Source of the DNA: Bacteroidales bacterium
Lineage (GTDB): Bacteria > Bacteroidota > Bacteroidia > Bacteroidales > F082
Direction: 5' to 3'
DNA length: 43,201 nucleotides
Assembly: GCA_015709215.1 (NCBI GenBank)
Contig: JACCQN010000029.1
Span: forward strand, 1 to 43,201
Numbering within the stretch: position 1 is the stretch's first letter; each line of letters begins with the position of its first letter. Shown here piece by piece: positions 25,942-34,401 of the stretch. The notes under the pieces were generated by a model. That model saw nothing but the letters and a program-made list of their open reading frames with translations, did no database searches and had not been told where the DNA came from. Made by a program: the position numbers and the translations under genes.

Positions 25942-26826
25942 ATGCAACAAGAAGATGAAAAGGACAATCGCCGACGACTTACAAGTTCCTATATTACTTC
26001 AGTTGCCAGTATTATGCTGGTGCTGTTTATGTTAGGACTTTTAGGACTTTTAGTTTTGCATGCCCGAAAGTTGTCGGAACACATACGCGAAAATATTGGT
26101 TTCGAAATCATTATGAAACCAGACGTGAAAGAAGGAGAGATTATCAGGCTGCAGAAGATGCTTGATGCAACACCCTATGTAAAATCCGCTGCGTATATCA
26201 CAAAAGAAGAGGCAACGCGAAGACTGAGTGCCGATTTGGGTGAAGATTTTATCCAATGGCTGGGCGATGAAGAAAATCCTTTGCTTCCTTCGATTGATGT
26301 GCGTTTTAGAGCTGCTTGGGCAAACAACGACAGCCTGGCTGTGATTGCTAATGAGCTTATGCAACATAGCATTGTTAAAGAAATTTATTATCAAAAATCG
26401 CTTGTCCACCTGATCAACCAAAATGTACGTCGTATTGGTATGGTGTTGTTTTTTCTGAGTCTGTTGCTTCTAATTATTTCTATTGCTTTGATTAACAATA
26501 CAATCCGGCTTTCAATCTATGCCAAACGATTTTTGGTGAAGAGTATGCAATTGGTAGGGGCAACCGAAAGTTTTATCCGTAGGCCTTTTGTTTGGAATGG
26601 CATTATACAAGGCCTGATTGGCGCATTTCTTGCTGTTATATCGCTTAATTTGGTGCTTTATGTAGCTGTAAATAACCTGCCAGAGCTGGTATTGCTTCAG
26701 GATATGCCAAGTGTTATCCTGTTATATATTGGAATATTTGTGTTGGGGGTTTTGCTTACAGGTATTTCTACTTTCCTGGCAATCAATAAATACCTGCGCA
26801 GCAATACCGATAAGCTATTTGCCTGA
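25942..26826 (+). CDS. ftsX: Cell division protein FtsX
   Basis: A 294-residue membrane protein of the FtsX/permease family. It has a cytoplasmic N-terminus, a first helix at about 18-38, a large extracytoplasmic domain (about 45-165) with YVKSAAYITKEEA, which matches the FtsX ECD, and three C-terminal helices. With FtsE it forms an ABC-type complex that controls peptidoglycan hydrolases at the septum. The frame is open from 25813, but the ATG at 25942 gives the usual family length and follows a promoter-like element; the extra 43 residues look non-conserved. It heads the ftsX - DUF3098 - uppP - truB - queA order typical of Bacteroidota. Confidence 0.88.
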   Translation: MQQEDEKDNRRRLTSSYITSVASIMLVLFMLGLLGLLVLHARKLSEHIRENIGFEIIMKPDVKEGEIIRLQKMLDATPYVKSAAYITKEEATRRLSADLGEDFIQWLGDEENPLLPSIDVRFRAAWANNDSLAVIANELMQHSIVKEIYYQKSLVHLINQNVRRIGMVLFFLSLLLLIISIALINNTIRLSIYAKRFLVKSMQLVGATESFIRRPFVWNGIIQGLIGAFLAVISLNLVLYVAVNNLPELVLLQDMPSVILLYIGIFVLGVLLTGISTFLAINKYLRSNTDKLFA

Positions 26827-26908
26827 GGGTGAACTTAAACCTGGCTTATTTAACACCATTTAAGAAGGAGTTATTTGAGGTAAGCCTTTCGGGTATGACA
26901 TAATGTTG

Positions 26909-26916
26909 TATTTTTG
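26909..26916 (+). promoter_or_regulatory. Promoter -7 element before the DUF3098 gene
   Basis: TATTTTTG fits TAnnTTTG and lies 46 nt before the ATG at 26963. The -33 region (about 26886-26890, CTTTC) is weak. It would drive DUF3098-uppP-truB separately from ftsX. Confidence 0.45.
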
Positions 26917-26962
26917 ACCGTTTTTTCAACCTATTTAATTTTCATTCTGAACAAATTAAGCC

Positions 26963-27238
26963 ATGAAGAAATCAACAACATCAGCCTCAGAAACCAAAAC
27001 TGATCAGCTGTCGAAATCGGAAGCCTTTGCTTTTACACGTGAAAATTACAAATGGGTATTCATTGGCCTTGGGGTGCTGGCACTCGGGTTTTTATTGATG
27101 ATTGGCGGTGGATCAGACGATCCGGATGTTTATAGTGATAAAATATTCAATTTTCAGCGATGGACACTTGCTCCCATATTGGTATTAGCCGGTTTTGTGA
27201 TTCAGATTTATGCCATCATGAAAAAGCCGAAAGAATAG
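26963..27238 (+). CDS. DUF3098 family small membrane protein
   Basis: A 91-residue protein with a hydrophilic N-terminus and two membrane helices (about 30-47 and 68-86) separated by a short loop containing GGGSDDPDVYSDKIFNFQR, which is the DUF3098 signature. It ends in a short basic tail. Function is unknown. It is consistently found between ftsX and uppP in Bacteroidota, suggesting an envelope or division role. It is 3 nt before uppP. Confidence 0.85.
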   Translation: MKKSTTSASETKTDQLSKSEAFAFTRENYKWVFIGLGVLALGFLLMIGGGSDDPDVYSDKIFNFQRWTLAPILVLAGFVIQIYAIMKKPKE

Positions 27239-27241
27239 AAT

Positions 27242-28021
27242 ATGTCATTATTCGAAATTATCATCATTGCGATCGTTGAAGGAATTACAGAATTTCTGCC
27301 CGTTTCGTCAACCGGCCACATGATTATCACCCAAGAACTACTTGGAACCCAAATAGATGATTTTGTTAAAGCCTTTACTGTTAATATTCAGTTTGGCGCC
27401 ATTCTTTCTGTTATCGTCCTTTATTGGAAACGGTTTTTTCAATCACTGCAATTTTATTATAAACTTTTTGTGGCTTTTATTCCTGCTGCAGTTATAGGAT
27501 TGCTTGCCAGCGACTTAATCGATAGTTTGCTCGAAAATGTTGTAGTTGTTGCTGTGATGTTGGTAGTGGGAGGTATTGTGCTGATATTTGTAGATAAATG
27601 GTTCGAAAAAACGCCCAAGATCAATACCTTATCTTATCCGTCTGCCTTTAAAATAGGGTTATTTCAGTGTATAGCTATGATTCCGGGAGTGTCGCGCTCG
27701 GCTGCTACAATCATTGGTGGTATGACCCAGCAAATGAGTAGAAAAGACGCTGCTGAATTTTCTTTTTTCCTTGCTGTGCCTACTATGTTTGCCGCTGCCG
27801 GATACAAACTCGTGCAAAACTATGAAGTAATCGAAAGCAGCCAAATCACTACCCTGTTGATTGGAAATGTGGTTGCATTTATCGTTGCTTTAATTGCCAT
27901 CAAAACCTTTATCAGCTTTGTAACCAAATATGGATTTAAAGTATTTGGGTATTATCGTATTGTGGTAGGAACCGCCATTATAATCATGTTGGCCATGGGC
28001 TACGATTTAAGCCTTATATAA
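27242..28021 (+). CDS. uppP: Undecaprenyl-diphosphate phosphatase
   Basis: A 259-residue polytopic membrane enzyme. The first catalytic motif is [14 protein letters not shown] (about 13-26). The second, [12 protein letters not shown], lies at about residue 145-160. These are the two signature regions of BacA/UppP, including the Glu, Ser, His and Arg needed for catalysis. It recycles the C55 lipid carrier for peptidoglycan and other surface polymers and can confer bacitracin resistance. The stop overlaps the truB start in TAATG, so translation is coupled. Confidence 0.96.
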   Translation: MSLFEIIIIAIVEGITEFLPVSSTGHMIITQELLGTQIDDFVKAFTVNIQFGAILSVIVLYWKRFFQSLQFYYKLFVAFIPAAVIGLLASDLIDSLLENVVVVAVMLVVGGIVLIFVDKWFEKTPKINTLSYPSAFKIGLFQCIAMIPGVSRSAATIIGGMTQQMSRKDAAEFSFFLAVPTMFAAAGYKLVQNYEVIESSQITTLLIGNVVAFIVALIAIKTFISFVTKYGFKVFGYYRIVVGTAIIIMLAMGYDLSLI

Positions 28022-28749
28022 TGGAGTTTCATTTTGAAGAAGGCGAAGTAATCCTTATCGACAAACCTGTTGGCTGGACATCTTTTGATGTGGTTAATTT
28101 TATCCGTTCGCTCATCAAACGCTTTTATCAGATTCGTAAACTTAAAGTGGGTCACGCCGGAACACTCGATCCGCTGGCCAGTGGCTTACTTATCTTATGT
28201 ACCGGAAAAATGACCAAGCGTATTCAGGAGTTTCAGGATCAGGACAAAATTTATACCGGCACTTTTTTGCTGGGGAAAACTACACCTTCTTATGATAGTG
28301 AAACAGAACCTGATGCTGTTTTCCCAACAGATCATATCGATTCGGAAATGATTGAGGCTACACGCAAACTGTTTTTAGGTGAGCAACAGCAAATACCTCC
28401 CAACTTTTCGGCCATAAAAGTTGATGGTAAAAGAGCATTCGATTACGCACGAAAGCAACAGGAGGTGAAACTCAATTCGCGTACTATTTTTATTCATCGA
28501 TTGGAGCTGGATAAAAATAATTTTCCCGAAATAGCTTTTGAAACCGCATGCAGCAAAGGCACCTATATACGTAGTTTGGTCTACGATTTTGGCAATGCCC
28601 TCAACAGTGGCGCCTATCTTACAAGCTTGAGACGCACACAGATAGGTGTTTTTAATGTGAAAAATGCATTCACGCCTGAGCAAATGAAAACACTCCTTAT
28701 CGCAGCCAGTCCCACGCAGCAGGAATTAAAATTTTTGAAAAATACCTAG
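28021..28749 (+). CDS. truB: tRNA pseudouridine-55 synthase
   Basis: A 242-residue TruB. The N-terminal motif is DKPVGWTSFDVV, and the catalytic motif GHAGTLDPLASG has D50 as nucleophile. PPNFSAIKVDGKRAF is present, as is the KGTYIRSLVYDFG region that contacts the tRNA. It makes pseudouridine 55 in the T loop of most tRNAs. The start codon overlaps the uppP stop. The C-terminal PUA extension is short, as usual in Bacteroidota. Confidence 0.96.
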   Translation: MEFHFEEGEVILIDKPVGWTSFDVVNFIRSLIKRFYQIRKLKVGHAGTLDPLASGLLILCTGKMTKRIQEFQDQDKIYTGTFLLGKTTPSYDSETEPDAVFPTDHIDSEMIEATRKLFLGEQQQIPPNFSAIKVDGKRAFDYARKQQEVKLNSRTIFIHRLELDKNNFPEIAFETACSKGTYIRSLVYDFGNALNSGAYLTSLRRTQIGVFNVKNAFTPEQMKTLLIAASPTQQELKFLKNT

Positions 28750-28768
28750 CATAAACGTTCTCAAACAC

Positions 28769-28799
28769 TTGACTTCGGCACGATATTGGGCTACCTTTG
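28769..28799 (+). promoter_or_regulatory. Promoter of queA
   Basis: TTG at 28769-28771, then a 20-nt spacer and TACCTTTG at 28792-28799. This is a near-ideal Bacteroidota -33/-7 pair. The leader to the queA ATG is about 70 nt. Confidence 0.65.
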
Positions 28800-28877
28800 C
28801 CATCCCAATTTCGAGCCATGCTTATTTCGCCTGAAGATATTTATTAAGAAGGAAGTCGGATTTAATTAATTAAACTT

Positions 28878-29927
28878 ATGAAATTATCGCAATTCAGGTT
28901 TAACCTGCCCCAGAATCTTATAGCCAGTTATCCTCCTAAAAATCGTGACGAATCACGTTTGATGGTGCTCAACAGAAAAGACAAAAGCATCGAACATCGA
29001 ATATTTAAAGACATACTTGAATATTTCAAGGATGGTGATGTATTTGTTTTGAACAACACCAAGGTTTTTCCGGCCAGATTATACGGCGAAAAAGAAAAAA
29101 CCGGTGCCAAGATTGAAGTGTTTTTATTGCGCGAACTCAACCGTGAAAGTCGCCTTTGGGATGTGCTGGTTGATCCGGCACGTAAGATTCGTATTGGCAA
29201 CAAACTCTATTTTGGTGAAGACGAATCACTTGTGGCCGAGGTAATTGATAACACTACATCGCGAGGCCGAACCCTGAGGTTTTTGTTTGATGGTCCTTAC
29301 GAAGAATTCAAAAAGACTATTCAAGCGCTCGGTAAAACGCCTTTGCCTAAAATTCACGACAGAGATGTGGAGCCTGAAGATGCCGAGCGTTATCAAACTA
29401 TTTTTGCCAAACACGAAGGCGCCATTGCAGCCCCTACTGCCGGGCTGCACTTTAGTCGCGAACTGATGAAACGCCTTGAACTAATTGGAGTTTCATTTGC
29501 CGAAGTAACATTACATGCCGGAATGGGTAACTTCAGAAATATTGAAGTAGAAGACCTTACCAAGCACAAAATGGATTCGGAAGAAATGTTTATTACAGAG
29601 GAAAATGCAATTATTATCAATGATGCCAAAGACCGCAGAAGCAATGTAGTGGCTGTTGGTACAACGACCATGAAAGCCCTCGAAACAGCCGTAAATATTA
29701 ATGGCAGGGTGAAAGAGATGAGCCAATGGACTAATAAATTCATTTTTCCTCCCTATGAATTTAACCTGGCCGATGCTATGGTAACCAATTTCCATCTGCC
29801 CAAATCGCCTATGATGATGCAGGTAGCGGCTTTTGCTGATTACGACTTTCTGATGAAAGCATACAAAGAAGCCGTGGCCGAAAAATACCGCTTCTTCACT
29901 TATGGAGATGCTATGCTCATTTTATGA
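28878..29927 (+). CDS. queA: S-adenosylmethionine:tRNA ribosyltransferase-isomerase
   Basis: A 349-residue QueA. It begins with [16 protein letters not shown], then has [12 protein letters not shown], the central APTAGLHFS motif, [15 protein letters not shown] and [10 protein letters not shown], all family hallmarks. It transfers the ribose moiety of SAM to preQ1 in tRNA to give epoxyqueuosine. It has its own promoter and a hairpin terminator right after the stop. Bacteroidota QueA are about this length. Confidence 0.97.
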   Translation: MKLSQFRFNLPQNLIASYPPKNRDESRLMVLNRKDKSIEHRIFKDILEYFKDGDVFVLNNTKVFPARLYGEKEKTGAKIEVFLLRELNRESRLWDVLVDPARKIRIGNKLYFGEDESLVAEVIDNTTSRGRTLRFLFDGPYEEFKKTIQALGKTPLPKIHDRDVEPEDAERYQTIFAKHEGAIAAPTAGLHFSRELMKRLELIGVSFAEVTLHAGMGNFRNIEVEDLTKHKMDSEEMFITEENAIIINDAKDRRSNVVAVGTTTMKALETAVNINGRVKEMSQWTNKFIFPPYEFNLADAMVTNFHLPKSPMMMQVAAFADYDFLMKAYKEAVAEKYRFFTYGDAMLIL

Positions 29928-29950
29928 TAGTCTCAGAAAAACGAATTTTA

Positions 29951-29977
29951 AGAGGTCTGCTACAGGCCTCTTTTTTT
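29951..29977 (+). terminator. Rho-independent terminator of queA
   Basis: A 9-bp stem (agaggtctg / caggcctct, one G-T pair) with a 3-nt loop, directly followed by a run of T (29971-29977). It starts 24 nt after the queA stop. Confidence 0.85.
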
Positions 29978-30010
29978 GTGTTTTGTGGCTTAAGACATGC
30001 TTCAATTTCC

Positions 30011-30018
30011 TATTTTTG
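30011..30018 (+). promoter_or_regulatory. Promoter -7 element of glyQS
   Basis: TATTTTTG lies only 6 nt before the preferred ATG at 30024. Transcription would begin at or next to the start codon, giving a nearly leaderless mRNA. The -33 box is not clear. Confidence 0.45.
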
Positions 30019-30023
30019 CGCCC

Positions 30024-31550
30024 ATGATAAACCAGGAAGATTTTTTCAAAAAAATAACATCCCATGCCAAGGAGTATGGGTTTGTTTTTCCTTCGAGTGA
30101 GATTTACGACGGATTAAGTGCTGTGTACGATTACGGCCAGAATGGTGTTGAACTGAAAAATAATATCCGTCAGTATTGGTGGAAATCAATGGTTCAATAC
30201 CACGAAAATATTGTTGGCATTGATGCAGCTATCTTTATGCACCCTACCACCTGGAAGGCTTCGGGACATGTGGATGCTTTTAATGATCCACTGATCGACA
30301 ACAAGGATTCCAAAAAGCGTTATCGTGCCGATGTGCTGATAGAAGACCATATGGCAAAAATTGAGGGAAAAATCAACAAAGAGATCGAGAAAGCAAAAAA
30401 GCGTTTTGGTGATACTTTCGACGAAAAACAATATCGCGAAACCAACACACGTGTGCTTGATTATCAGCAGCAGATTAATGATATCAGTAAGCGTTTTTAT
30501 CAATCGCTCGAGAACAACGATTTGGATGATATCAAAAAGCAAATTGAAGAATTGGGAATTGTTTGTCCAATCTCTGGCTCACGCAACTGGACCGAGGTGC
30601 GGCAGTTTAACCTGATGTTTTCAACCAAAATGGGCTCAACGGCTGATGGCGCAAATGAAATTTATTTACGCCCCGAAACGGCCCAGGGTATCTTTGCCAA
30701 CTACCTTAACGTACAAAAAACCGGCCGCATGAAGCTTCCGTTTGGAATAGCCCAAACCGGTAAAGCTTTTCGCAATGAGATTGTTGCACGACAGTTTATC
30801 TTCCGTATGCGTGAGTTTGAACAAATGGAGATGCAGTTTTTTGTACGCCCTGGCGAGGAGATGAAGTGGTACGAATACTGGAAACAACAACGCATGCAAT
30901 GGCACTTATCACTTGGCATTCCGGCTGAGAAATATCGTTTTCACGATCACGAAAAGCTGGCACATTATGCCAATGCCGCTGCTGATATCGAGTTTGATTT
31001 TCCGTTTGGATTCAAGGAGCTCGAAGGAATTCATTCCCGCACCGATTTTGATTTAGGCGCGCATCAGAAATTTTCTGGTAAAAAGCTGCAATATTTCGAT
31101 CCGGAGACTAACGAAAGCTATGTGCCTTATGTGGTTGAAACATCTATAGGCCTTGATCGTATGTTTTTGGCCGTCCTGAGTCATGCCTACACCGAAGAAA
31201 AGCTTGATGATGGCAGCGAACGCGTGGTTTTGAAGCTTCCGCCGGTGCTTGCACCTTATAAAGCTGCTATTTTGCCCTTGATGAAAAAAGACGGCCTTCC
31301 CGAAAAGGCACGTGAAATACTGACCGATTTACAGGAAGATTTCATGTGTCATTATGAAGAAAAAGATGCCATTGGAAAACGCTACAGGCGACACGATGCT
31401 ATCGGGACACCTTATTGTATTACCATTGATCATCAAAGCCTGAAAGATAATACCGTAACGATTCGTGAAAGAGATACGATGCAACAGGAACGGGTGGCAA
31501 TTGCTGAGTTGGCTACTATTATCCGGGAAAAAATCAAGCCCGCGAAGTAG
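30024..31550 (+). CDS. glyQS: Glycyl-tRNA synthetase (homodimeric type)
   Basis: A 508-residue class II synthetase. It opens with the conserved SHAKEYGFVFPSSEIY segment, has motif 2 (FRNEIVARQFIFRMREFEQ), the glycine-site region and motif 3 (TSIGLDRMFLAVL), then the anticodon-binding domain. It charges tRNA-Gly. The start at 30024 (MINQEDFFKK) is preferred over 29997 because it matches the family N-terminus and because the promoter-like element at 30011 lies inside the longer reading. It carries the 150-180 helical insertion seen in Bacteroidota enzymes. Confidence 0.95.
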   Translation: MINQEDFFKKITSHAKEYGFVFPSSEIYDGLSAVYDYGQNGVELKNNIRQYWWKSMVQYHENIVGIDAAIFMHPTTWKASGHVDAFNDPLIDNKDSKKRYRADVLIEDHMAKIEGKINKEIEKAKKRFGDTFDEKQYRETNTRVLDYQQQINDISKRFYQSLENNDLDDIKKQIEELGIVCPISGSRNWTEVRQFNLMFSTKMGSTADGANEIYLRPETAQGIFANYLNVQKTGRMKLPFGIAQTGKAFRNEIVARQFIFRMREFEQMEMQFFVRPGEEMKWYEYWKQQRMQWHLSLGIPAEKYRFHDHEKLAHYANAAADIEFDFPFGFKELEGIHSRTDFDLGAHQKFSGKKLQYFDPETNESYVPYVVETSIGLDRMFLAVLSHAYTEEKLDDGSERVVLKLPPVLAPYKAAILPLMKKDGLPEKAREILTDLQEDFMCHYEEKDAIGKRYRRHDAIGTPYCITIDHQSLKDNTVTIRERDTMQQERVAIAELATIIREKIKPAK

Positions 31551-31570
31551 GCTTTAATTATGAAAACAAT

Positions 31571-31603
31571 ACCCCATTTTCGTTTTTGGCCGTGGGGTTT
31601 TTT
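31571..31603 (+). terminator. Terminator of glyQS
   Basis: A 6-bp stem acccca / tggggt (31571-31576, 31593-31598) with a 16-nt loop, followed by T6 (31598-31603). It stops just before the convergent pth gene. Confidence 0.6.
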
Positions 31604-31604
31604 G

Positions 31605-32168
31605 TTATTTGTTGTTGTATTTCGTCATCGTCCGTTCAATACCGATAGTAGTAAAACTGAGTACCATTTCTGCGGCAACATCAAGCCGCGGTTCTACCAC
31701 ATCAATTTCGGAAGGCTTCCAGCGTCCCAACACAAAATCTACCTGACGACCTTTTGGGAAATCGTCGCCAATACCAAAACGCAGCCTGGCAAATTCGGAT
31801 GTGCCAAGGCTTTGGATGATATGATTGAGTCCATTGTGACCTGCATCACCGCCTTTTTTCTTCATGCGCAGCATGCCAAGTGGCAGGGCAATATCGTCGA
31901 CTACCACAAGTAGCCTGTCAACAGGAATCTGTTCATGCTGCATCCAATACTGAATGGCTTTGCCACTCAGGTTCATAAAGGTAGTTGGTTTGATCACCAC
32001 AAGGCTGCGTCCGCGGTGTTTGATCAGGGTGCTTTGTGCCAGCCTGCCGGTCGTAAAGCTTACTTTATGCTGATCAGCCAGCCGATCGGCAACCCAGAAG
32101 CCAATATTGTGGCGGGTATCTTCGTATTCAGCACCAATATTTCCAAGGCAGGCGATAAGGAATTTCAT
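31605..32168 (-). CDS. pth: Peptidyl-tRNA hydrolase
   Basis: A 187-residue Pth. N10 and catalytic H20 (DTRHNIGF) are present, as are KPTTFMNLSG, DDIALP and GGDAGHNGLNHI with the second conserved His. It releases peptides from peptidyl-tRNA dropped by ribosomes. It is transcribed in the same direction as prs-rplY but separated from rplY by 85 nt containing a strong hairpin. Confidence 0.97.
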   Translation of the reverse strand: MKFLIACLGNIGAEYEDTRHNIGFWVADRLADQHKVSFTTGRLAQSTLIKHRGRSLVVIKPTTFMNLSGKAIQYWMQHEQIPVDRLLVVVDDIALPLGMLRMKKKGGDAGHNGLNHIIQSLGTSEFARLRFGIGDDFPKGRQVDFVLGRWKPSEIDVVEPRLDVAAEMVLSFTTIGIERTMTKYNNK

Positions 32169-32194
32169 AGTTTATGCAGCTTGATATTACATAA

Positions 32195-32232
32195 CAAAAG
32201 GCATAAGGCCTGAATCAACCCTATGCCTTTTG
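32195..32232 (-). terminator. Hairpin terminator after rplY
   Basis: An 11-bp perfect stem (caaaaggcata, 32195-32205, with its complement 32222-32232) extended by 2 more pairs after one mismatch, with a 10-nt loop. The T-rich 3' arm (cctttt on the minus strand) resembles intrinsic terminators that include part of the U run in the stem. Confidence 0.65.
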
Positions 32233-32253
32233 AGCATGAAAATGCAGTTTGGG

Positions 32254-32877
32254 TTATTCTTTTGGTGTTTCTTCGCTTTCGCTATCTTCGGCAGCACTTT
32301 TAGCTTCTTGCTCTTCTTCGCCTTCAATGGCAGCACCACGAGCTGTTTTCACATCGATAACAACCGCACTGGCCGGACTAAGTAAGGTGATGTTTTCGAT
32401 AGAGAGGTCTCTCACTTTTATGGATTGTCCGATTTGAAGCTTTGAGATGTCCACCATGATATGATCCGGGATATCTTTTAATAAGCCTTTTAAGCGAACT
32501 TTGGTCATTTTCAGTTTCAACTTACCCCCACGAATCACCCCAGGAGAGGTGCCTTGGTATTTTACGGGCAAGTAAACAGCAACTGGTTTATTTTCTGTAA
32601 CAAGTAGGAAATCGGCATGCAAAAGTTTGTCGGAAAGGGGGTGATACTGCACGTCCTGCAATACCGCATCATATTTTTTGCCATCGACATCAATTTTAAT
32701 TAAAAATGTGTCGGGGGTAAAAATAATCGGTTTGAAACTGGCAGCATCTGCGGTAAAGTGGATTTGTTCTTTACCGCCGTAAAGCACACAGGGCACTTTT
32801 CCGGCATTACGCAGTGCTTTAGCATCTTTTTTCCCTACGTTCTCTCTCAGAGAACCGCTCAATGATACTGTTTTCAT
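32254..32877 (-). CDS. rplY: 50S ribosomal protein L25 / general stress protein Ctc
   Basis: A 207-residue L25 of the long CTC type. The N-terminal 5S rRNA-binding domain (residues 1-95; REN-GKKDAKALR-GKVPCVLYG) is followed by the TL5-like C-terminal beta domain (about 96-180). An acidic tail rich in Glu, Ala and Ser closes it. It binds 5S rRNA in the large subunit. It lies 23 nt downstream of prs, the common prs-ctc(rplY)-pth order. Confidence 0.95.
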   Translation of the reverse strand: MKTVSLSGSLRENVGKKDAKALRNAGKVPCVLYGGKEQIHFTADAASFKPIIFTPDTFLIKIDVDGKKYDAVLQDVQYHPLSDKLLHADFLLVTENKPVAVYLPVKYQGTSPGVIRGGKLKLKMTKVRLKGLLKDIPDHIMVDISKLQIGQSIKVRDLSIENITLLSPASAVVIDVKTARGAAIEGEEEQEAKSAAEDSESEETPKE

Positions 32878-32900
32878 AACACTTTAAAATTTATAAATGA

Positions 32901-33845
32901 TTATTTAGTTGAAGATCTGAACAGCGAGCTGATCGACTCGTAGTTTTCCACACGGCGGATTACTTCGGCGAAAAGGCCTGCTGTTGTTAGTACTTTTATT
33001 TTTTCGTGCTGTTCTTTCAGCGGGATGGTATCTGTTACGATTACTTCGGTGAAAGGCGATTTACTGATGCGTTCGTAAGCCTGACCTGAAAAAACAGGGT
33101 GTGTGCAAAAAGCCCTTACACTATTGGCTCCGTTTTCCATCACCAGCTCACCAGCTTTGGTAATAGAGCCAGCCGTATCGATAATGTCATCCATAAGGAT
33201 TATATCGCGTCCTTTTACATCGCCAATAAGCGCCATTTCTTCCACTACATTAGGTTTTGCCCGTTGTTTGTAACAGATAACAAAGCCTGTGTTGAGCATT
33301 TTGGCATAGGAAGCTGCTCTTCTTGTGCCGCCTGTATCAGGTGAAGCCATAGTAAGATTTGGCAAGTTAAGACCTTTGATATAGGGGACAAAAATGTTAG
33401 AAGCATACAGATGATCCACGGGCATATCAAAAAATCCCTGAATCTGGTCTGCATGAAGATCAATAGTGATGATACGGTTTACGCCGGCAGTGTGTAAAAT
33501 ATTAGCAACTAATTTTGCGGCAATACTTACACGTGGCTTATCCTTGCGATCCTGACGGGCAAAACCAAAATAAGGAATAACGGCAATAATCTTGCGTGCA
33601 GAAGCTCGGCGAGCTGCATCAGCCATCATTAACAACTCAAAAAGATTATCGGAAGGGGCAAAAGTGGACTGTACTAAAAACACATCTCTACCCCGTATGT
33701 TTTCTTCGAAAGATGGCTGAAACTCACCATCAGAGAATTCAGTAACTATGGTCTTGCCCAAGGCAGAGCCATAGTTTTCGGCAATCTTTTGAGCCAGATA
33801 CTCGGAGGCTCTACCCGAAAAAATACTTACAATTGGCTCTGGCAT
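32901..33845 (-). CDS. prs: Ribose-phosphate pyrophosphokinase
   Basis: A 314-residue PRPP synthetase. It has FSDGEFQPSFEENIRG, the ATP-binding flexible-loop sequence PYFGFARQDRK, the metal-binding DLHADQIQGFF and the PRPP-binding loop DDIIDTAGS. It makes PRPP for nucleotide, histidine and tryptophan synthesis. The C-terminal YESISSLF is typical. A strong promoter lies upstream; rplY follows 23 nt later. Confidence 0.97.
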   Translation of the reverse strand: MPEPIVSIFSGRASEYLAQKIAENYGSALGKTIVTEFSDGEFQPSFEENIRGRDVFLVQSTFAPSDNLFELLMMADAARRASARKIIAVIPYFGFARQDRKDKPRVSIAAKLVANILHTAGVNRIITIDLHADQIQGFFDMPVDHLYASNIFVPYIKGLNLPNLTMASPDTGGTRRAASYAKMLNTGFVICYKQRAKPNVVEEMALIGDVKGRDIILMDDIIDTAGSITKAGELVMENGANSVRAFCTHPVFSGQAYERISKSPFTEVIVTDTIPLKEQHEKIKVLTTAGLFAEVIRRVENYESISSLFRSSTK

Positions 33846-33875
33846 AGCAACTTATGTTTTGATGAAAACTGTTTG

Positions 33876-33907
33876 CAAAAGTATGAAAATCCTGACTATC
33901 AGCCAAA
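33876..33907 (-). promoter_or_regulatory. Promoter of prs-rplY
   Basis: On the minus strand TTTG (33907-33904), a 20-nt spacer and TACTTTTG (33883-33876) form a textbook Bacteroidota promoter. The ATG is 30 nt downstream. Confidence 0.7.
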
Positions 33908-33968
33908 TTTGTTTTCAATAAAATGTTGAATTGATAAAGAAAGCGTTTTGGACAATTTTTTGTTGTCA

Positions 33969-33998
33969 TTTGTATCTGTAAAAAAAATCGTACTTTTG
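33969..33998 (+). promoter_or_regulatory. Promoter of tRNA-Leu
   Basis: TTTG (33969-33972), an 18-nt spacer and TACTTTTG (33991-33998); the mature tRNA begins 25 nt after the -7 element. Confidence 0.65.
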
Positions 33999-34022
33999 CG
34001 CCTCAATAATACCAAATCTAAT

Positions 34023-34106
34023 GCCCGGATGGCGGAATTGGTAGACGCGCTGGTCTCAAAAACCAGTGAGGTAACACTCGTGCCGGTTCGATCCCGGCTC
34101 CGGGTA
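34023..34106 (+). tRNA. tRNA-Leu (anticodon CAA)
   Basis: A class II tRNA of 84 nt without encoded CCA. The acceptor arm GCCCGGA pairs with TCCGGGT (one G-T), with discriminator A. The D arm contains GGCGGAATTGGTAGACGC. The anticodon stem CTGGT/ACCAG encloses loop CTCAAAA with anticodon CAA at 34057-34059. A long variable arm (TGAGGTAACACTCG) and T arm GCCGG-TTCGATC-CCGGC complete it. It reads UUG codons. The 3' half is partly duplicated 355 nt downstream. Confidence 0.96.
34087..34105 (+). repeat. Direct repeat, left copy (tRNA-Leu T loop and acceptor end)
   Basis: ttcgatcccggctccgggt, 19 nt, identical to 34442-34460. A further matching block, taacactcg + gccgg (34072-34086), precedes it. 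Confidence 0.95.
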
Positions 34107-34107
34107 C

Positions 34108-34134
34108 AAGGGAAGCACAAGAGCTTCCTTTTTT
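34108..34134 (+). terminator. Terminator of tRNA-Leu
   Basis: ggaagc (34111-34116) pairs with gcttcc (34123-34128) around a 6-nt loop, extended by A-T and G-T pairs, followed by T6. It sits just before the ribosome-binding site of the GIY-YIG gene. Confidence 0.75.
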
Positions 34135-34146
34135 ATTTAAGGAGCT

Positions 34147-34401
34147 ATGTACACAGTATATGTAATAAGAAGTAGCACGAGGGATTGGTATTACGTAGGC
34201 CAGAGCAATAATTTGCCAAGGCGGTTGGAACAACATAATAGGGGCTATAACCGCTCAACAAAGGCTTATCGTCCGTTTGAATTAGTGTTTACAGAGGAAT
34301 TTGCCACACGCGATCATGCGCGGAAAAGGGAGAAAGAGTTAAAAAGCACGATGGGGAAGCGATACATCAGGAATTATTATACAGAGCAACATCAGGGATA
34401 A
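34147..34401 (+). CDS. Small GIY-YIG nuclease-domain protein
   Basis: An 84-residue stand-alone GIY-YIG domain. The GIY part is YTVYVI at 2-7, the YIG part is YVG at 16-18, then N21, R25/R26, H30, Y34 and the metal-binding Glu at 50/51 (FTEEF), all at expected spacing. A clear Shine-Dalgarno AAGGAG lies at 34139-34144. Such proteins (UPF0213/YhbQ-like) are common in Bacteroidota; the biological role is unknown. It begins 40 nt after tRNA-Leu and behind that gene's terminator. Just after its stop, a second partial copy of the tRNA 3' end occurs, which suggests that it arrived as a mobile unit targeting the tRNA gene. Confidence 0.9.
   Translation: MYTVYVIRSSTRDWYYVGQSNNLPRRLEQHNRGYNRSTKAYRPFELVFTEEFATRDHARKREKELKSTMGKRYIRNYYTEQHQG

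Noticed and set aside
31560-31913. A 117-codon plus-strand frame
   Set aside because: It is antisense to pth, which has all its catalytic residues.
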